From contig NC_060201.1 of NCBI RefSeq assembly GCF_020623625.1, positions 372,001 to 436,000 of the forward strand: a DNA stretch of 64,000 nt, given 5' to 3'. The DNA comes from Saccharomycodes ludwigii (taxonomy: Eukaryota; Ascomycota; Saccharomycetes; Saccharomycodales; Saccharomycodaceae). The translations under genes were made by a program, and so were the position numbers. A model generated the notes under the pieces. The model worked only from the letters and a program-made list of their open reading frames with translations, did no database searches and was not told the origin of the DNA. Below are positions 35,617-46,608 of the stretch, one piece after another; position 1 is the stretch's first letter, and every line of letters begins with the position of its first letter.

Positions 35617-38600
35617 CTACTCACCGTATGAGCATTTTATATCATTTCTTTGAATACCTGATCTATCGCACATTTCTCTAAATATTCCCTTCTCTTTATC
35701 AAATAAGTTAATCGGAGAATCAAATTCTTGAATCTCCCCCTTTTCTAAAACTAAAATACGATCATAATTCAAAATAGTTTTCAATCTATGTGCAATACAC
35801 AATATGGTACAGTGTGGAAACTCTTTAACAATCCTGGCTTGTATATTAGCATCTGTTTCATAATCAACACTACTTGTGGCTTCATCTAAAATTAAAATTT
35901 TAGATTTCCTCACTAAAGCTCTGCTTAGTGCTAGAATTTGTCTTTCCCCTAAAGAAAAATTTGAACCTTCATCCTCAACAGTTTGATCCAGATGGAATTT
36001 ATGTAACTCAGTGTTACCATCTTCTTTGCTTTTTGTTTGTGACCTGACGTCTTTTATGATATCTTCAGTAATTGCACCACTTCTGACTAAGGCATTCCAT
36101 AAAATGTCGTCGTTACATTCACCAAATGGATCCAAATTTTTCCTAATAGTACCCTTAAATAATACAGGATCTTGTGGAATAATGGTCAGTTTGGAACGCA
36201 AGTCAAATAAACCAATCTTATTGATATCAATACCATCAATAATAATTTTACCATGTGTCAATTCCACCAATCTATATAGTGCACTCATAATTGTACTTTT
36301 ACCAGCGCCTGTTCTGCCACAAACACCAATTTTCTCACCGCCTTTAATATCTATACTTAAGTCCTTCAGTACAAATGGTAATTCTGGTCTGTATTTCAAA
36401 CTAACATTTTGGAAAATTATATTGGCATTGATGGGCCAATTGTTGTCGGGTTTTAATTCCATTATGCGATATGGTGCCTCTTGAGGTAAATCTGAGGCAT
36501 AATAAACTAACCTCTCCACACTATTCATATCATTTTCAGCTTGCGTTATTGACCGCAATAACGAGTTTAATAAGCCGGGAAATTGCAAAACGTAAGATAA
36601 CAAAACCCCAGTACTAGATGCACCAATACGGAATTGTCTGGTAACACACAACAAAGTGATAATTAAAGCATAACAGACGGCAACAATATCCATACAAATA
36701 GAAACCCACCTTTGGGTGGCAACAGTCAAGTACGTTGCTTCATTTTGTTTATTAATCAAATAATCGTTTTTCTTTAAAAACATCTCTTGCAGGCTATATG
36801 CTTTAACAGTATCAATGCCAGTCAAAACTTCATTAAAATTATTATAGACAAATGACCGTTGAACTGCCTCCAATCTTTTTATTTCTCTCCCACTACTTTG
36901 GTAATGATCCGAAATGAAAACAAACGATAACATAATAAAAGGAACAGCAATGGCAAACCAAGGCAAATAAATAATACACATAATCATCACACCAATAACC
37001 ATAAAGGCCTCGTTTATTGTCATTCTTAATTGTTCTAAAATTTCACTATCTAAAACCTCGGTATCTTTGGTAAAACGGTTTAAAATACGACCGATGGGGG
37101 TGGTGTCGATAAAACTCATTGGTGTGTGTAATACGGTCTCTACAGCCTTTATATTTAGATTTCTGCTGGCTCTTAGGGCAACTTCACAAATCAGGACAAA
37201 TTGAAGCACCAAAAATAGTAAAGAGCTGAATACCCATAAAATATACAAGCCCATATAAAAGCCATCTTTTCTTCCTTTGAACTTTTCTTCTGTCCAAAAG
37301 GAAAGCCAAACAGAACTAAACAGTTCAGTAAATGTGGAAAAAGCGACAAATAATAAATACATTATGGTGGCTAGTAAATACCATTTACCTGAACCAGCCT
37401 TTAAATATTTCTTGTAAATATTCAAACTCATACTATTAATTGCCCTTTCTTCTTTAAGAATGGTTTGTCCCATTTTGGCCATCATTTTTGTATCTTGCGA
37501 TCTATACTTTTCCTCGATATCCGAAGTGCTGCTACTGCTACTAACTGACTGAATCTCCATAGCTTCATCTTCTTGCGTTTTTATATGTTCTTTGTCGGCT
37601 TCCCTTTTGGAAAAATCCATTAATTGTGAAAATCCATTGTTTGTCGATAATAGTTCATCGACTGTGCCTATGTTAAACGAACCACCTGCACCCAAATAAA
37701 TAACCCTATCAGCTTTTTCAATAAGACTTAATTGATGTGTAGCTAAAATTCTAGTCTTACCGTTCAAAAACTTAATAATGCACTCATCCATAATATGCTT
37801 ACCAACTCTAGCATCAACAGCACTTAAAACATCATCAAACAGATATATATCCTTATCTCTGTAAACACTTCTTGCCAAATTGATACGTGCTTTTTGACCA
37901 CCAGATAGTGTAACACCGCGCTCGCCAATCTCAGTGAAATCACCTGCTGGCAAATTACTTAAATCAGTAGTTAAAGAACATGCTTTAATAACTTTATCGT
38001 ATTTGATAGGGTCAAACTTGGAACCAAACAAAATGTTATTTCTAACTGTTGTGTTTTGGACCCAAGGATAGCCACACAATAGCAATGTGCCTGTTTGTTT
38101 AAACGTAGAGGTGCTTTCGTCACTTGTTCGGGTCATGAATCTTGCCAAAGCTAATAATAAAGATGATTTACCAGTACCTATACCGCCTGTAACAATAATC
38201 AACTCACCCCTTTTCACTTCAAACGAAATATCATGGAACCCTTTAATAGGATTTGCAACGTTGTTATTGGTCGTGATTTTCTTCTTATTGTTTTTGTCCT
38301 CAGAGATACAGTCCTGTTGCTTTTCACTTGTTGTGTTTTTTTTCTTTACAAAACTAAACTTGATAGATTTCGATTTTTTTTGCTTTTCCTCGTCTTCCTC
38401 TTCTTTTTGAATAAGAGCTTCATAATCTTGCCATTCAAAAGAACAGTTTTCCAATTCTAATACATTATCCTTAGACAAATCACAAGGGGGTAATGGCTTT
38501 AATTTTTCTTCCTCTTCGGCTAATAAAAAATCTTGTACTCTACTAAGGGCAATTAACCCATCAATACCAGTACCCAGAGCAATGGGAACAAATATCATTT

Positions 38601-39915
38601 GCAAGCTCAAAACTTCAAATAATGATAAAGAGGAAAAAATCTGACCCGTATTTTTCCCCTGAAATCCATTACCGTTAATTTTATATAGTGCCAAAAATAC
38701 AATTAATGAAGATAAACTAGGCAAGACAATAGCAAAAGCAGTAAATATATTTCTAATGTTTTGCATTTTAACTACCAAGCTAACTTCATTTTTCCTAATA
38801 TCTTTGACATTTTTATCATAAGCATCTTCCCAAGCGTAATATTTGATCATTTTTAAACTGTTTAGGATTTCTCTCATTAATGAAACCCTTTGGTCGGTGA
38901 ATTTGTTGGTCTTGACTCTTAGCTGAATAATTTGGTTGAATGCAAATAAAATCAGTACAACGATAACAAAAAAAGTGCCGAAACCAATGAGCGAAATTGC
39001 ACCCAAATTGATAATCAATAAAACAATACAAATAATTAGTGGTCCAGGGAATGACCACAGCAATGGTTGGAAAGCCCATGCCAATTCCATTCTACTTAAA
39101 TCAGTACTCATGATAGATGTTATTTTACCATTACTGTACTTATGGTGAGAGTACTGGGAAATTTTAAAAGTCTTGGTAAAAACAGCTCTGGTTAGGACGC
39201 TACGTACCTGATATCCAGTCATTATTGAATTGTGGAAGAAATGATTAAATAATAGTCCTGTAGTTAGCATTAATACGGAAGTACCAATAGCATAACCTAC
39301 ACCATTATTTACATGTAAATGTGGGATAAATTGTTTTTCTTCAACAAAATTAATTAGTTTTTTAGTTAGCAACGGTGTCAACGCTTGGCCACAACTATAT
39401 ATTATTGAAATTAGAATTGAAGAACCAAACATATATCTGAATGTTCTCAATAGAGTAATGACTAAGGCAAATTTAGGGATTTTGCCATTATGGATTTTTA
39501 ATATTCTATTCCAATTGTTTTCAAAATCATTGTATAAGGATTCGATACTTAATCTGTCGTCTAGTTTAAATAGATCGTTTGGTTGTAATGTTCTTTTATA
39601 ACCTATTTTAATCAGCGGAATGATCCAAAGAAAGAATATTCTACTGATCCAATTTACGTGATAGAGTGGATAAATAGGTCTTTCATCACTCTGATCGTTG
39701 TTACTGTTTGTATTATAGGTTGGTATTTCAGGTATTTTTTTGGAATGCAAAAAACTAAACAATCTTTTTTGAGGAATAATATTTGAATCTGTTACCTTTT
39801 CCAAGTCATCAATATTTAAGTTTAACAAAGTTTCTTGTTGACTTTTCTCTGTAGTGATAGAAGTGTCAACGACCACAGAATTGGTAGTAACAACTTCTGG
39901 TTTTTTAGAAGACAT
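35617..39915 (-). CDS. YOR1: ABCC-type multidrug transporter, Yor1-like
   Basis: A 1432-residue full ABC transporter; S. cerevisiae Yor1 is 1477 and exports oligomycin and other organic anions at the plasma membrane. Layout: cytosolic N-terminus, first membrane domain (from about 85), nucleotide domain 1 with Walker A GGIGTGKSSL near 575, signature LSGGQKARINLARS and Walker B YLFDDVLSAVD; then the second membrane domain and nucleotide domain 2 with Walker A GRTGAGKSTI near 1200, FSLGERQILALSRAL and Walker B ILILDEATSSVD. The Asp in place of the catalytic Glu after Walker B in domain 1, and the degenerate signature of domain 2, are usual in ABCC proteins and match Yor1. A Lys/Glu/Asn-rich insertion precedes Walker A of domain 1. 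YOR1 (YGR281W) does not belong to the flanking synteny. Confidence 0.92.
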   Translation of the reverse strand: MSSKKPEVVTTNSVVVDTSITTEKSQQETLLNLNIDDLEKVTDSNIIPQKRLFSFLHSKKIPEIPTYNTNSNNDQSDERPIYPLYHVNWISRIFFLWIIPLIKIGYKRTLQPNDLFKLDDRLSIESLYNDFENNWNRILKIHNGKIPKFALVITLLRTFRYMFGSSILISIIYSCGQALTPLLTKKLINFVEEKQFIPHLHVNNGVGYAIGTSVLMLTTGLLFNHFFHNSIMTGYQVRSVLTRAVFTKTFKISQYSHHKYSNGKITSIMSTDLSRMELAWAFQPLLWSFPGPLIICIVLLIINLGAISLIGFGTFFVIVVLILFAFNQIIQLRVKTNKFTDQRVSLMREILNSLKMIKYYAWEDAYDKNVKDIRKNEVSLVVKMQNIRNIFTAFAIVLPSLSSLIVFLALYKINGNGFQGKNTGQIFSSLSLFEVLSLQMIFVPIALGTGIDGLIALSRVQDFLLAEEEEKLKPLPPCDLSKDNVLELENCSFEWQDYEALIQKEEEDEEKQKKSKSIKFSFVKKKNTTSEKQQDCISEDKNNKKKITTNNNVANPIKGFHDISFEVKRGELIIVTGGIGTGKSSLLLALARFMTRTSDESTSTFKQTGTLLLCGYPWVQNTTVRNNILFGSKFDPIKYDKVIKACSLTTDLSNLPAGDFTEIGERGVTLSGGQKARINLARSVYRDKDIYLFDDVLSAVDARVGKHIMDECIIKFLNGKTRILATHQLSLIEKADRVIYLGAGGSFNIGTVDELLSTNNGFSQLMDFSKREADKEHIKTQEDEAMEIQSVSSSSSTSDIEEKYRSQDTKMMAKMGQTILKEERAINSMSLNIYKKYLKAGSGKWYLLATIMYLLFVAFSTFTELFSSVWLSFWTEEKFKGRKDGFYMGLYILWVFSSLLFLVLQFVLICEVALRASRNLNIKAVETVLHTPMSFIDTTPIGRILNRFTKDTEVLDSEILEQLRMTINEAFMVIGVMIMCIIYLPWFAIAVPFIMLSFVFISDHYQSSGREIKRLEAVQRSFVYNNFNEVLTGIDTVKAYSLQEMFLKKNDYLINKQNEATYLTVATQRWVSICMDIVAVCYALIITLLCVTRQFRIGASSTGVLLSYVLQFPGLLNSLLRSITQAENDMNSVERLVYYASDLPQEAPYRIMELKPDNNWPINANIIFQNVSLKYRPELPFVLKDLSIDIKGGEKIGVCGRTGAGKSTIMSALYRLVELTHGKIIIDGIDINKIGLFDLRSKLTIIPQDPVLFKGTIRKNLDPFGECNDDILWNALVRSGAITEDIIKDVRSQTKSKEDGNTELHKFHLDQTVEDEGSNFSLGERQILALSRALVRKSKILILDEATSSVDYETDANIQARIVKEFPHCTILCIAHRLKTILNYDRILVLEKGEIQEFDSPINLFDKEKGIFREMCDRSGIQRNDIKCSYGE

Positions 39916-40547
39916 TTTAAGGCCTCTATCCTTGGTTTATGTGTTTATTGATATTATTTTTGGGTAGTTTTTTTTTTTTTTTTTAATTATTTAAAAAACT
40001 GTTTATTTGAAAGCAACAAAAGCAGTCAAGATCTGGAAAGAATTATAGAGTCTGAGCCATTGTTTTGGAAGCTGTTTAAAAGGAAAAAAAGAAAAAAGAA
40101 AAAAGGAAAAAGAAAATAAAAAAAAAGGGCTTTGGTTTTTTATTTAATTTTTGTATAATTGTTACTGGCATGAAGTGAAAGAGGGGTAATAATTGATAAA
40201 ATGACGTTATTAACGCAAATTTATTATTAACCGTACAACTATTTCCATACCGATCAGTATACCGAAGTACCTATAAAGACCGATGCCGAAATAATTAGGA
40301 AAAAGGGGTTGAATAAAAAAGGAAAAAGAGAGCGGAATTATTATTAGTATTACAGCAAGCCGGGTTACGTTATTTTTATCCTTTTCTTTTCCTTTTTCCT
40401 TTTCCTTCTTTTTTTTTTCTTTTTTTCCTTTATAAAAAAAAATAATTATTACTATTACTATTATTATTATTATTATTATTATTAACAACTTAATTAAAAA
40501 AATCAACTTTACAGCCTTAATGACTTTACGTATCCTAGCAAGGAAAA
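39916..40547. promoter_or_regulatory. Divergent YOR1/PIB2 promoter with a CCG cluster
   Basis: 632 bp. Five CCG triplets lie at 40231, 40250, 40262, 40280 and 40286 within 60 bp of otherwise AT-rich DNA. CCG/CGG are the half-sites of zinc-cluster regulators such as Pdr1/Pdr3, which control YOR1 in S. cerevisiae, but no full TCCGYGGA element is seen. An ATT trinucleotide run at about 40446-40482 precedes PIB2. Confidence 0.4.
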
Positions 40548-41557
40548 ATGACAACTCTAATGACCAACCTTCCTGTTGATTCTAGGGCCCCTTTAAAACA
40601 AGAACATAACACTTTAATAATGTCTAATAATAATAACAATAACTTGCTACAAAGTGAAAATGAGGATGAAGAACACGAAAATAATATAAATCATCATAAT
40701 AAAAATATCTTAACTGAAGAAGAGGAAAAAGAAGAAGTTAGTATAGATAGCCAAGAAAATATTATTACTCATACCTATACTCCTACTAGTGTTAGTAGTA
40801 CAAGTAGTACAAGTACTAATAATAGTAATATTATCAATAATGATAAAAATAACAGCGATAATAATGCCAGTATTAATAGCAATATAGGTAGCATAGTCAG
40901 TGCTACTGCTAGTCCTATTAATAATCAAGAGAGCCAAGATAGTAATGTTGGTACTGATATTGAAACTTGCAGTACTGCTATAAGTACGAATAACTTAAAT
41001 GTTATGACAACTCATAATAGTAATAATAATAATAATAATAACACTGCCGCTGAAACCAATGCTATTAATGACACCACAGTGGAGGAAATGTTGAATGAAG
41101 GCGGTAAAACTTTATCTAATGAGGATGATACTCATATACAGATTAATACTTATACTAATTCTAGTAATGCTATTACCAATGCTAATAATGACAATATTAA
41201 TGCTGATGTTAATGCTAATACCAATCCTGTTAGTGTTAGTACCAACACCAACAATAATCCTGGTACTATTAGTACGTCCACTAATGCCAACATCAAAAAC
41301 ATAAAAACCAACAATAACAATCAAGGAAAATCCATTGTTAAATTCAAAAATAACACCGCTAACAATAATACCAAAAATAACGCCACTTCGGTAAATACGA
41401 GAACTAAATCAAATTCTTCTGCTAGTTCAAACGAAAGTGCTGCCTCTAGTACATGTTCTTTAACTTTTAAAAAGGAAAAAGTTGTATCAAAACAAAGAAC
41501 CCAGTCTATACAGAGTGTGCTAAGCAATATTTCATTAAGAAGTGCATTATTAAATCA

Positions 41558-41593
<36 letters not shown>

Positions 41594-43505
41594 CCAGGAT
41601 GATGCAAATGATAATAATATTAGAAAGGTCAATAGTTGCGCCGATGTTTCACAGCAAATCCAATCGCCTGCAATGGCCAGCACTTATAGGAAGAGAATCA
41701 TATCTTCCAATGTTGCTAATGCCACTACTAATAATAATGCTTTAGTTAGAACATCTTCCATTGTTAATGCTCAAGATAAAGGTAACAACAACCAGAATTT
41801 GTATTATTATGATGGACTAGCAGTCGATGAAGATAATATAGGAAAAAAGTTACCTTTTACCAATAATAAGAATCATAATATTTATAAAGATGGCGTAAAA
41901 AGCAATTCCGCTACTCTTAGCGCTATTAGAACCACCAATAATGATAAAAATATTAACTACAAAAATCCAAGTTTAAGTAGATTAAGCGATACTGCAATTA
42001 ATTTTTATAACACCAACATTAATAATAACAATAATAGTGACAATAATAGTGTTAATACATCTGTGGATACATCTTTGCTATTACAACAACCTATTATAGA
42101 TATGGATGCTGAGTATGAAGAGGACCCAGTCTCTCAAAAAAGACTAACGACCGATGCCTTGCGTAGATTATCCAGCTTAAAACAAAAACAACAACAACAA
42201 CAGCAGCAGCAGCAGCAGCAGCAAAATGCCACAAATAATATGAAAAACAAGTGTAGTAACACAAAGGAATTGAAGTTTGGCGGGAAGAACATCATTATGG
42301 ATTCATCTATAGTTCACAGGAAACATTCTATAATACCGGGTGCTGCTACCAACACCATAATTGATAATATCAATGCTCATAATAGTTCCAACACTGCATT
42401 TACTCCCAGTTCTAGGGCTACTAGCAACAATGGTAATAGCAGCAACAACAACAATAATACTGAAAATCACAATGAAAAAAAAATGAATAAGCATGATAGA
42501 TCTCATGAGCGAATAGATTCACCCAAAAAACCCTTATATACACCGGCTGTATTGAGAGATATCGGAGAGACTAATTTAAAGAATGACACTCTATTGAAAA
42601 GGGCTGTTTCCCCAATGTCAATGAGGAATAATACTACTGTTGATTCTATTACCAATCATGAGACTAATTCTATTTCTTCTGCACAGCTCAGTGTTCCTGC
42701 TTCTATTGGCTCAACATCATCTAAACTTACCTTTTTGTCGAAGCTAGAAAATTGGATAATTGGAGGCATCAGTAATGCTAATAATCACGAAAATTCGTCG
42801 GTTTACAGTAACAATACACATACTACTAACAGCATTATTGCTAAAAAACCCACTCCATTCCCACAACCATTGGTATTGCCACGGCCTACAAGAAAACATT
42901 GGGTTCAAGATAGCCAAAGGTCGTCTTGCCAAGAATGTCATAAAACTTTTACATTTTGGGATAGAAGACATCATTGTAGACATTGTGGGGATATTTATTG
43001 TGGACTGCATTTAAGACACTGGTTATATTTGAACAGAAATGCCAAATTTATTATTGGTGGGGGTGGTTGTGACAGGGATGGCGTTTTGTCTAAAGTTTGT
43101 GATTTCTGTAGTAAAGAGTATGAAAACAAGTTGATGAATAAGGATTATTTACTGAAAGACAATGAGGATGATAGTAATACTAGGAATCCTGTGGATGATA
43201 ATGTATTTGATGATGAAGATGAGAATGAGGAAGGGGAGCATCATCTCATTGCGTCAACAACCAGATCCGATCATGGTTCCAATAAAACAACTGTAGGAAA
43301 TTTATCTTTTACCAATAGTCACAACGCTGGCACAGAAAATGGAGCCGTTGCTGCTACCGGTGCGGATGCTGAAAACCTGGGTAATGCCGAGCTGGGACGA
43401 GTTGGAAATAACAATGATAACGGAGGCAATAAATCTAAACAACAAAAGAGATTTGATAGTATTATAGGTAGTATTCCTATTGATTGGAATTGGAGTAGTT
43501 TCTAG
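40548..43505 (+). CDS. PIB2: FYVE-domain TORC1 regulator Pib2
   Basis: A 985-residue vacuolar protein; S. cerevisiae Pib2 is 635. Pib2 binds PI3P on the vacuole and activates TORC1 in response to glutamine. The N-terminal ~780 residues are strongly Asn/Ser/Thr-rich with several N runs and one Q11 run (about 42190-42225). The conserved helical segment DPVSQKRLTTDALRRLSSLK lies near residue 527. The FYVE zinc finger spans about 783-870: WVQDSQRSSCQECHKTFTFW, RRHHCRHCGDIYC, KVCDFCSKEY, with the R-R-H-H-C-R-H-C-G lipid-binding motif intact. The C-terminal tail motif ends SIPIDWNWSSF, which in Pib2 is needed for TORC1 activation. Convergent with SCT1. Confidence 0.93.
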
Positions 43506-43809
43506 GACCCATAAATATGAATATTTGTGATACCATTAGTATTATTTAGGAGAAGACTACGAATATATATGAATAATAATAATAATAATAATAACAATAG
43601 TAATAATAATAATGGTGGTCTCAATATAATTATGTAGTGCAACGGCTTGAAAAAAACTATTTCTAAGGGAACGACAATTGCTATTTCTTAAACAAACAAT
43701 CAATTCATATACATTTATTTATTTATTTATTTATTCACTTCCGCCTTCTATTATTTATAAGGTTCAATTATTTATTTTATTCATTGTTCCAATTTAGTAC
43801 ACATTTATT

Positions 43810-43863
<54 letters not shown>

Positions 43864-43864
43864 A
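43506..43864. other. Convergent PIB2/SCT1 intergenic region
   Basis: 359 bp of simple repeats: AAT units at 43573-43613, TTTA units at 43713-43735 and the A49 tract. No gene visible. Confidence 0.6.
43814..43862. repeat. A49 homopolymer directly after the SCT1 stop
   Basis: Forty-nine consecutive A on the + strand, the longest homopolymer in the window. On the SCT1 transcript it is U49 starting two nucleotides after the stop codon. Confidence 0.85.
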
Positions 43865-46219
43865 TCATGTTTGATTTCTATTTTCTCTTAGAGTCTTTAC
43901 AATTTTAGAACTCAACTTGCGTTGTTTAGAAATACTATTCTCTACACTGGAATCACTATCAAATTCTTCTTCTGGATGGGAATCAACAATTTCAAAATCT
44001 GACGAGATACTGCCAGCAGTACTACTCACACTACTGCTTATATTAACACTATTTGAAAAGATTGGGATATTAGACAATGAATTATCGCTATTGATCAAAG
44101 AGACAGCATCTGAATCATCAGTAACAGTCAAACTACTGGCGGTATTAGTATTAGCACCTGATTTTTGTGACCGCTTTCTATTATGTTGTTGTAACTTCTT
44201 TCTACGTTTCAATTCGTTGGTGATCGACTCCTGTAAGTCGTCATCATTATCATTGGTACTGTCTTTATTTATTTCATATAGTTTTTCTCTTAACCCCTCA
44301 GCTGTAAAATCTGGAAACAATTCCGGACCCAAAGTATTAACCAGCTCAGTGATTTTTAAGGCTAAAATCTCCCGCTCCTTTTCCAACTCAGAGATTGTTG
44401 ATGGTTTAACAATAGATAAATACAATGGCTTTAAGCTTTTGAAAGTATCCATACCGATATCACCAAAGATTAGAGCACTATAAGTAACTGTACAACATAA
44501 TATATATGAGATGGCAAATTTAACGAAATACGAAACGTTATTCGTTGGGTTGATTACGTTATTATAACCGTACACCAAAATAACAGACCATCCAATGTAT
44601 AAAATTGGAGCTAATCCCATTGCAATCAAAATTTTCCAGGTGGCAACCACATCATTTGCCTTAATTTTAACCGTAGAATTGGCCAAAGCTTCGGCTGCCT
44701 TTCTACTGGAGATTTTCTTAGACGCAATAAAGATGGGTGAAAACATAATGAAACCAGGTAGACTCAGTAGGGATAAAAATAAAATACGCACACTTCTTTG
44801 GATTAGAACCATTAAATTTGTTTTCCAATTAGTATTGGCGAAAATTTTTGCGGACTCAACTTGATGATCTGGAATGTTGTAATTCATCAAATGGGAATTG
44901 TAAAGTAACACATCTTTTTTTAAACTTTTAATACGATCGTCATTTTTGAAAGTTTCATAACCAATAACCAATCTTCTGTTCATTTCAATAATCATAGACA
45001 AAGGCATATTGCTGGACAAATACCCTGAATATAATCTCCTTGTAGCTTGTATGGCCATTAAAGTTTCATAATCTGGACAAGTGACCGTGACTGCTTTTAA
45101 TCCTTTTGTAATTAGGTCTAACAACTCTTTCACTTGTTGTCTATTTGACTCAGGATTTTCATAGTTGAGCACCATTTTTTTTGTGATTTCAATTGGTTCA
45201 CCGAATTCAACCACAGCCCTACTTCTAAATTTATGAGGATGGAAATAATTCATACCACAAGGAACGATTTTAACGTTTAAATCTTTATGTTTGGACATAG
45301 CACCAAGAGCCATCAATGCCACGCCTGCTTTTAATGGTAAAAGATCAGTTCTGTCATGCGAACCTCCTTCAGGGAAAATACCAATGTTTTTACCTTGATT
45401 TAAATGTTCAAAAACTTTATGATATACTTTACTTTGATCGATCTTGGGGGAATACTTGAAAGTGGTTCCATTCTTCAAAAGTTTAACAACTTCAGGTTTG
45501 TTCATTTTAAACTCTTTACGAAGAAGTAATTCATGCTTATTCAATATCTTATCAATAGCTGTACTGCCTAAGCCTTTTGGTAAACTAATTAATCCCCTTT
45601 CCTGAAGTTTTGTAAAATCGGTATCTTCGTCACCAACAATTTTCAACGAATTGTTACTTTCTGGATCAATGTATATTTTGCCGGGCATCAATTTCATATT
45701 ATCTTGAGGTCTAGTGACACCAATAGACATTAAAAATCTAGCCAAAGTACCAACTGCTGGCCTATGTAGCGATTTTTCGGCAATTAAAAAACTCATGATT
45801 TTATTCACGTTTTTTTTAACTTGTCCAACTAAAATGATTGGGTCAACAAATTGATTGGCATGTGGTGCAGCAACAAATATAATGGGGTCATCTCTGCCTG
45901 TTTTGGGATTGATTGTTTTCGGAATGTGATATGCTCCTCTTGTTCTGATTTCCCTAAAGAAACAGTCAAAAATATGGACCATTACCCACAAGAAACAATT
46001 ATACATCAATATTCTATACCATGGTTGCTCACCCTCGTTGGTAGCAACATTACTATTTTCAAGGTTTTTGTTGGGAGTGGTTTGTATTTTAGGAGATTTT
46101 TCATTTTCAAAAGATTTATTAACATTGGTATTGATTGGATCAATACTAGTATGTAGTTGTTGTTTCTTATTTTCTCTCTTTCTTTTCTCTGAGAGTAGTA
46201 AGGGTTGTTCTGAAGACAT
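43865..46219 (-). CDS. SCT1: Glycerol-3-phosphate/dihydroxyacetone phosphate acyltransferase Sct1
   Basis: A 784-residue ER enzyme for the first step of glycerolipid synthesis; S. cerevisiae Sct1 (Gat2) is 759. The N-terminus is basic, followed by a hydrophobic stretch (MYNCFLWVMVHIFDCFF). The acyltransferase motifs are FVAAPHANQFVDP, SFLIAEKSL, NIGIFPEGGSHDRTDLLPLKAG and VKIVPCGMNYFHPHKFRSRAVVEFGEPIEI. Two or three C-terminal membrane segments follow (near 470-500 and 535-595). The phosphoregulatory-type tail has SLINSDNSLSNIPIFS, as in Sct1. PQDNMKLMPGKI and PDHQVESAK fit Sct1 better than its relative Gpt2. SCT1 is YBL011W, next to LAA2 in S. cerevisiae but separated from it here by the inverted block. 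Confidence 0.93.
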   Translation of the reverse strand: MSSEQPLLLSEKRKRENKKQQLHTSIDPINTNVNKSFENEKSPKIQTTPNKNLENSNVATNEGEQPWYRILMYNCFLWVMVHIFDCFFREIRTRGAYHIPKTINPKTGRDDPIIFVAAPHANQFVDPIILVGQVKKNVNKIMSFLIAEKSLHRPAVGTLARFLMSIGVTRPQDNMKLMPGKIYIDPESNNSLKIVGDEDTDFTKLQERGLISLPKGLGSTAIDKILNKHELLLRKEFKMNKPEVVKLLKNGTTFKYSPKIDQSKVYHKVFEHLNQGKNIGIFPEGGSHDRTDLLPLKAGVALMALGAMSKHKDLNVKIVPCGMNYFHPHKFRSRAVVEFGEPIEITKKMVLNYENPESNRQQVKELLDLITKGLKAVTVTCPDYETLMAIQATRRLYSGYLSSNMPLSMIIEMNRRLVIGYETFKNDDRIKSLKKDVLLYNSHLMNYNIPDHQVESAKIFANTNWKTNLMVLIQRSVRILFLSLLSLPGFIMFSPIFIASKKISSRKAAEALANSTVKIKANDVVATWKILIAMGLAPILYIGWSVILVYGYNNVINPTNNVSYFVKFAISYILCCTVTYSALIFGDIGMDTFKSLKPLYLSIVKPSTISELEKEREILALKITELVNTLGPELFPDFTAEGLREKLYEINKDSTNDNDDDLQESITNELKRRKKLQQHNRKRSQKSGANTNTASSLTVTDDSDAVSLINSDNSLSNIPIFSNSVNISSSVSSTAGSISSDFEIVDSHPEEEFDSDSSVENSISKQRKLSSKIVKTLRENRNQT

Positions 46220-46418
46220 TGGTTAGTGTATATTTATGAGCAATTAGAAAGTGTAATTGGGATAAATTATTCAGTATAAAGGGAAAATACTGGGAAAAGC
46301 AAGCAAGCAAACAAACAAACTTGTATGGGATAAATGTATGTAATTCAATTTAATCTAAAATTAAAAAAAAAAAAAAAAAAAAATTTAAAAAAAAAGAAAT
46401 AAAAATGATAAAAAATTA

Positions 46419-46490
46419 CTCCGATACGGGGAGTCGAACCCCGATCTCCACGGTGAAAGCGTGATGTGATAGCCGCTACACTATATCGGA
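46419..46490 (-). tRNA. tRNA-Glu (anticodon TTC)
   Basis: 72 nt, read on the minus strand from TCCGATA (46490) to TATCGGA plus discriminator G (46419). The acceptor stem is perfect; the anticodon loop CTTTCAC gives TTC at positions 34-36, and the T arm is GGGGTTCGACTCCCC. The sequence matches yeast tRNA-Glu(UUC) almost base for base. A T-run follows on the same strand (46407-46411 and beyond) as a pol III terminator candidate. It is identical to the second copy at 58346. Confidence 0.97.
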
Positions 46491-46577
46491 AATATCCGGA
46501 AAATTGTCAATTTTTGTGTTAGTTACTAAAGAAAAAAACAAACATACCATACAAATCGACAGAATTTAACATTTTAA

Positions 46578-46608
<31 letters not shown>

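Noticed and set aside
39916-40547. Canonical Pdr1/Pdr3 element upstream of YOR1
   Set aside because: No TCCGYGGA or close variant was found; only isolated CCG half-sites.
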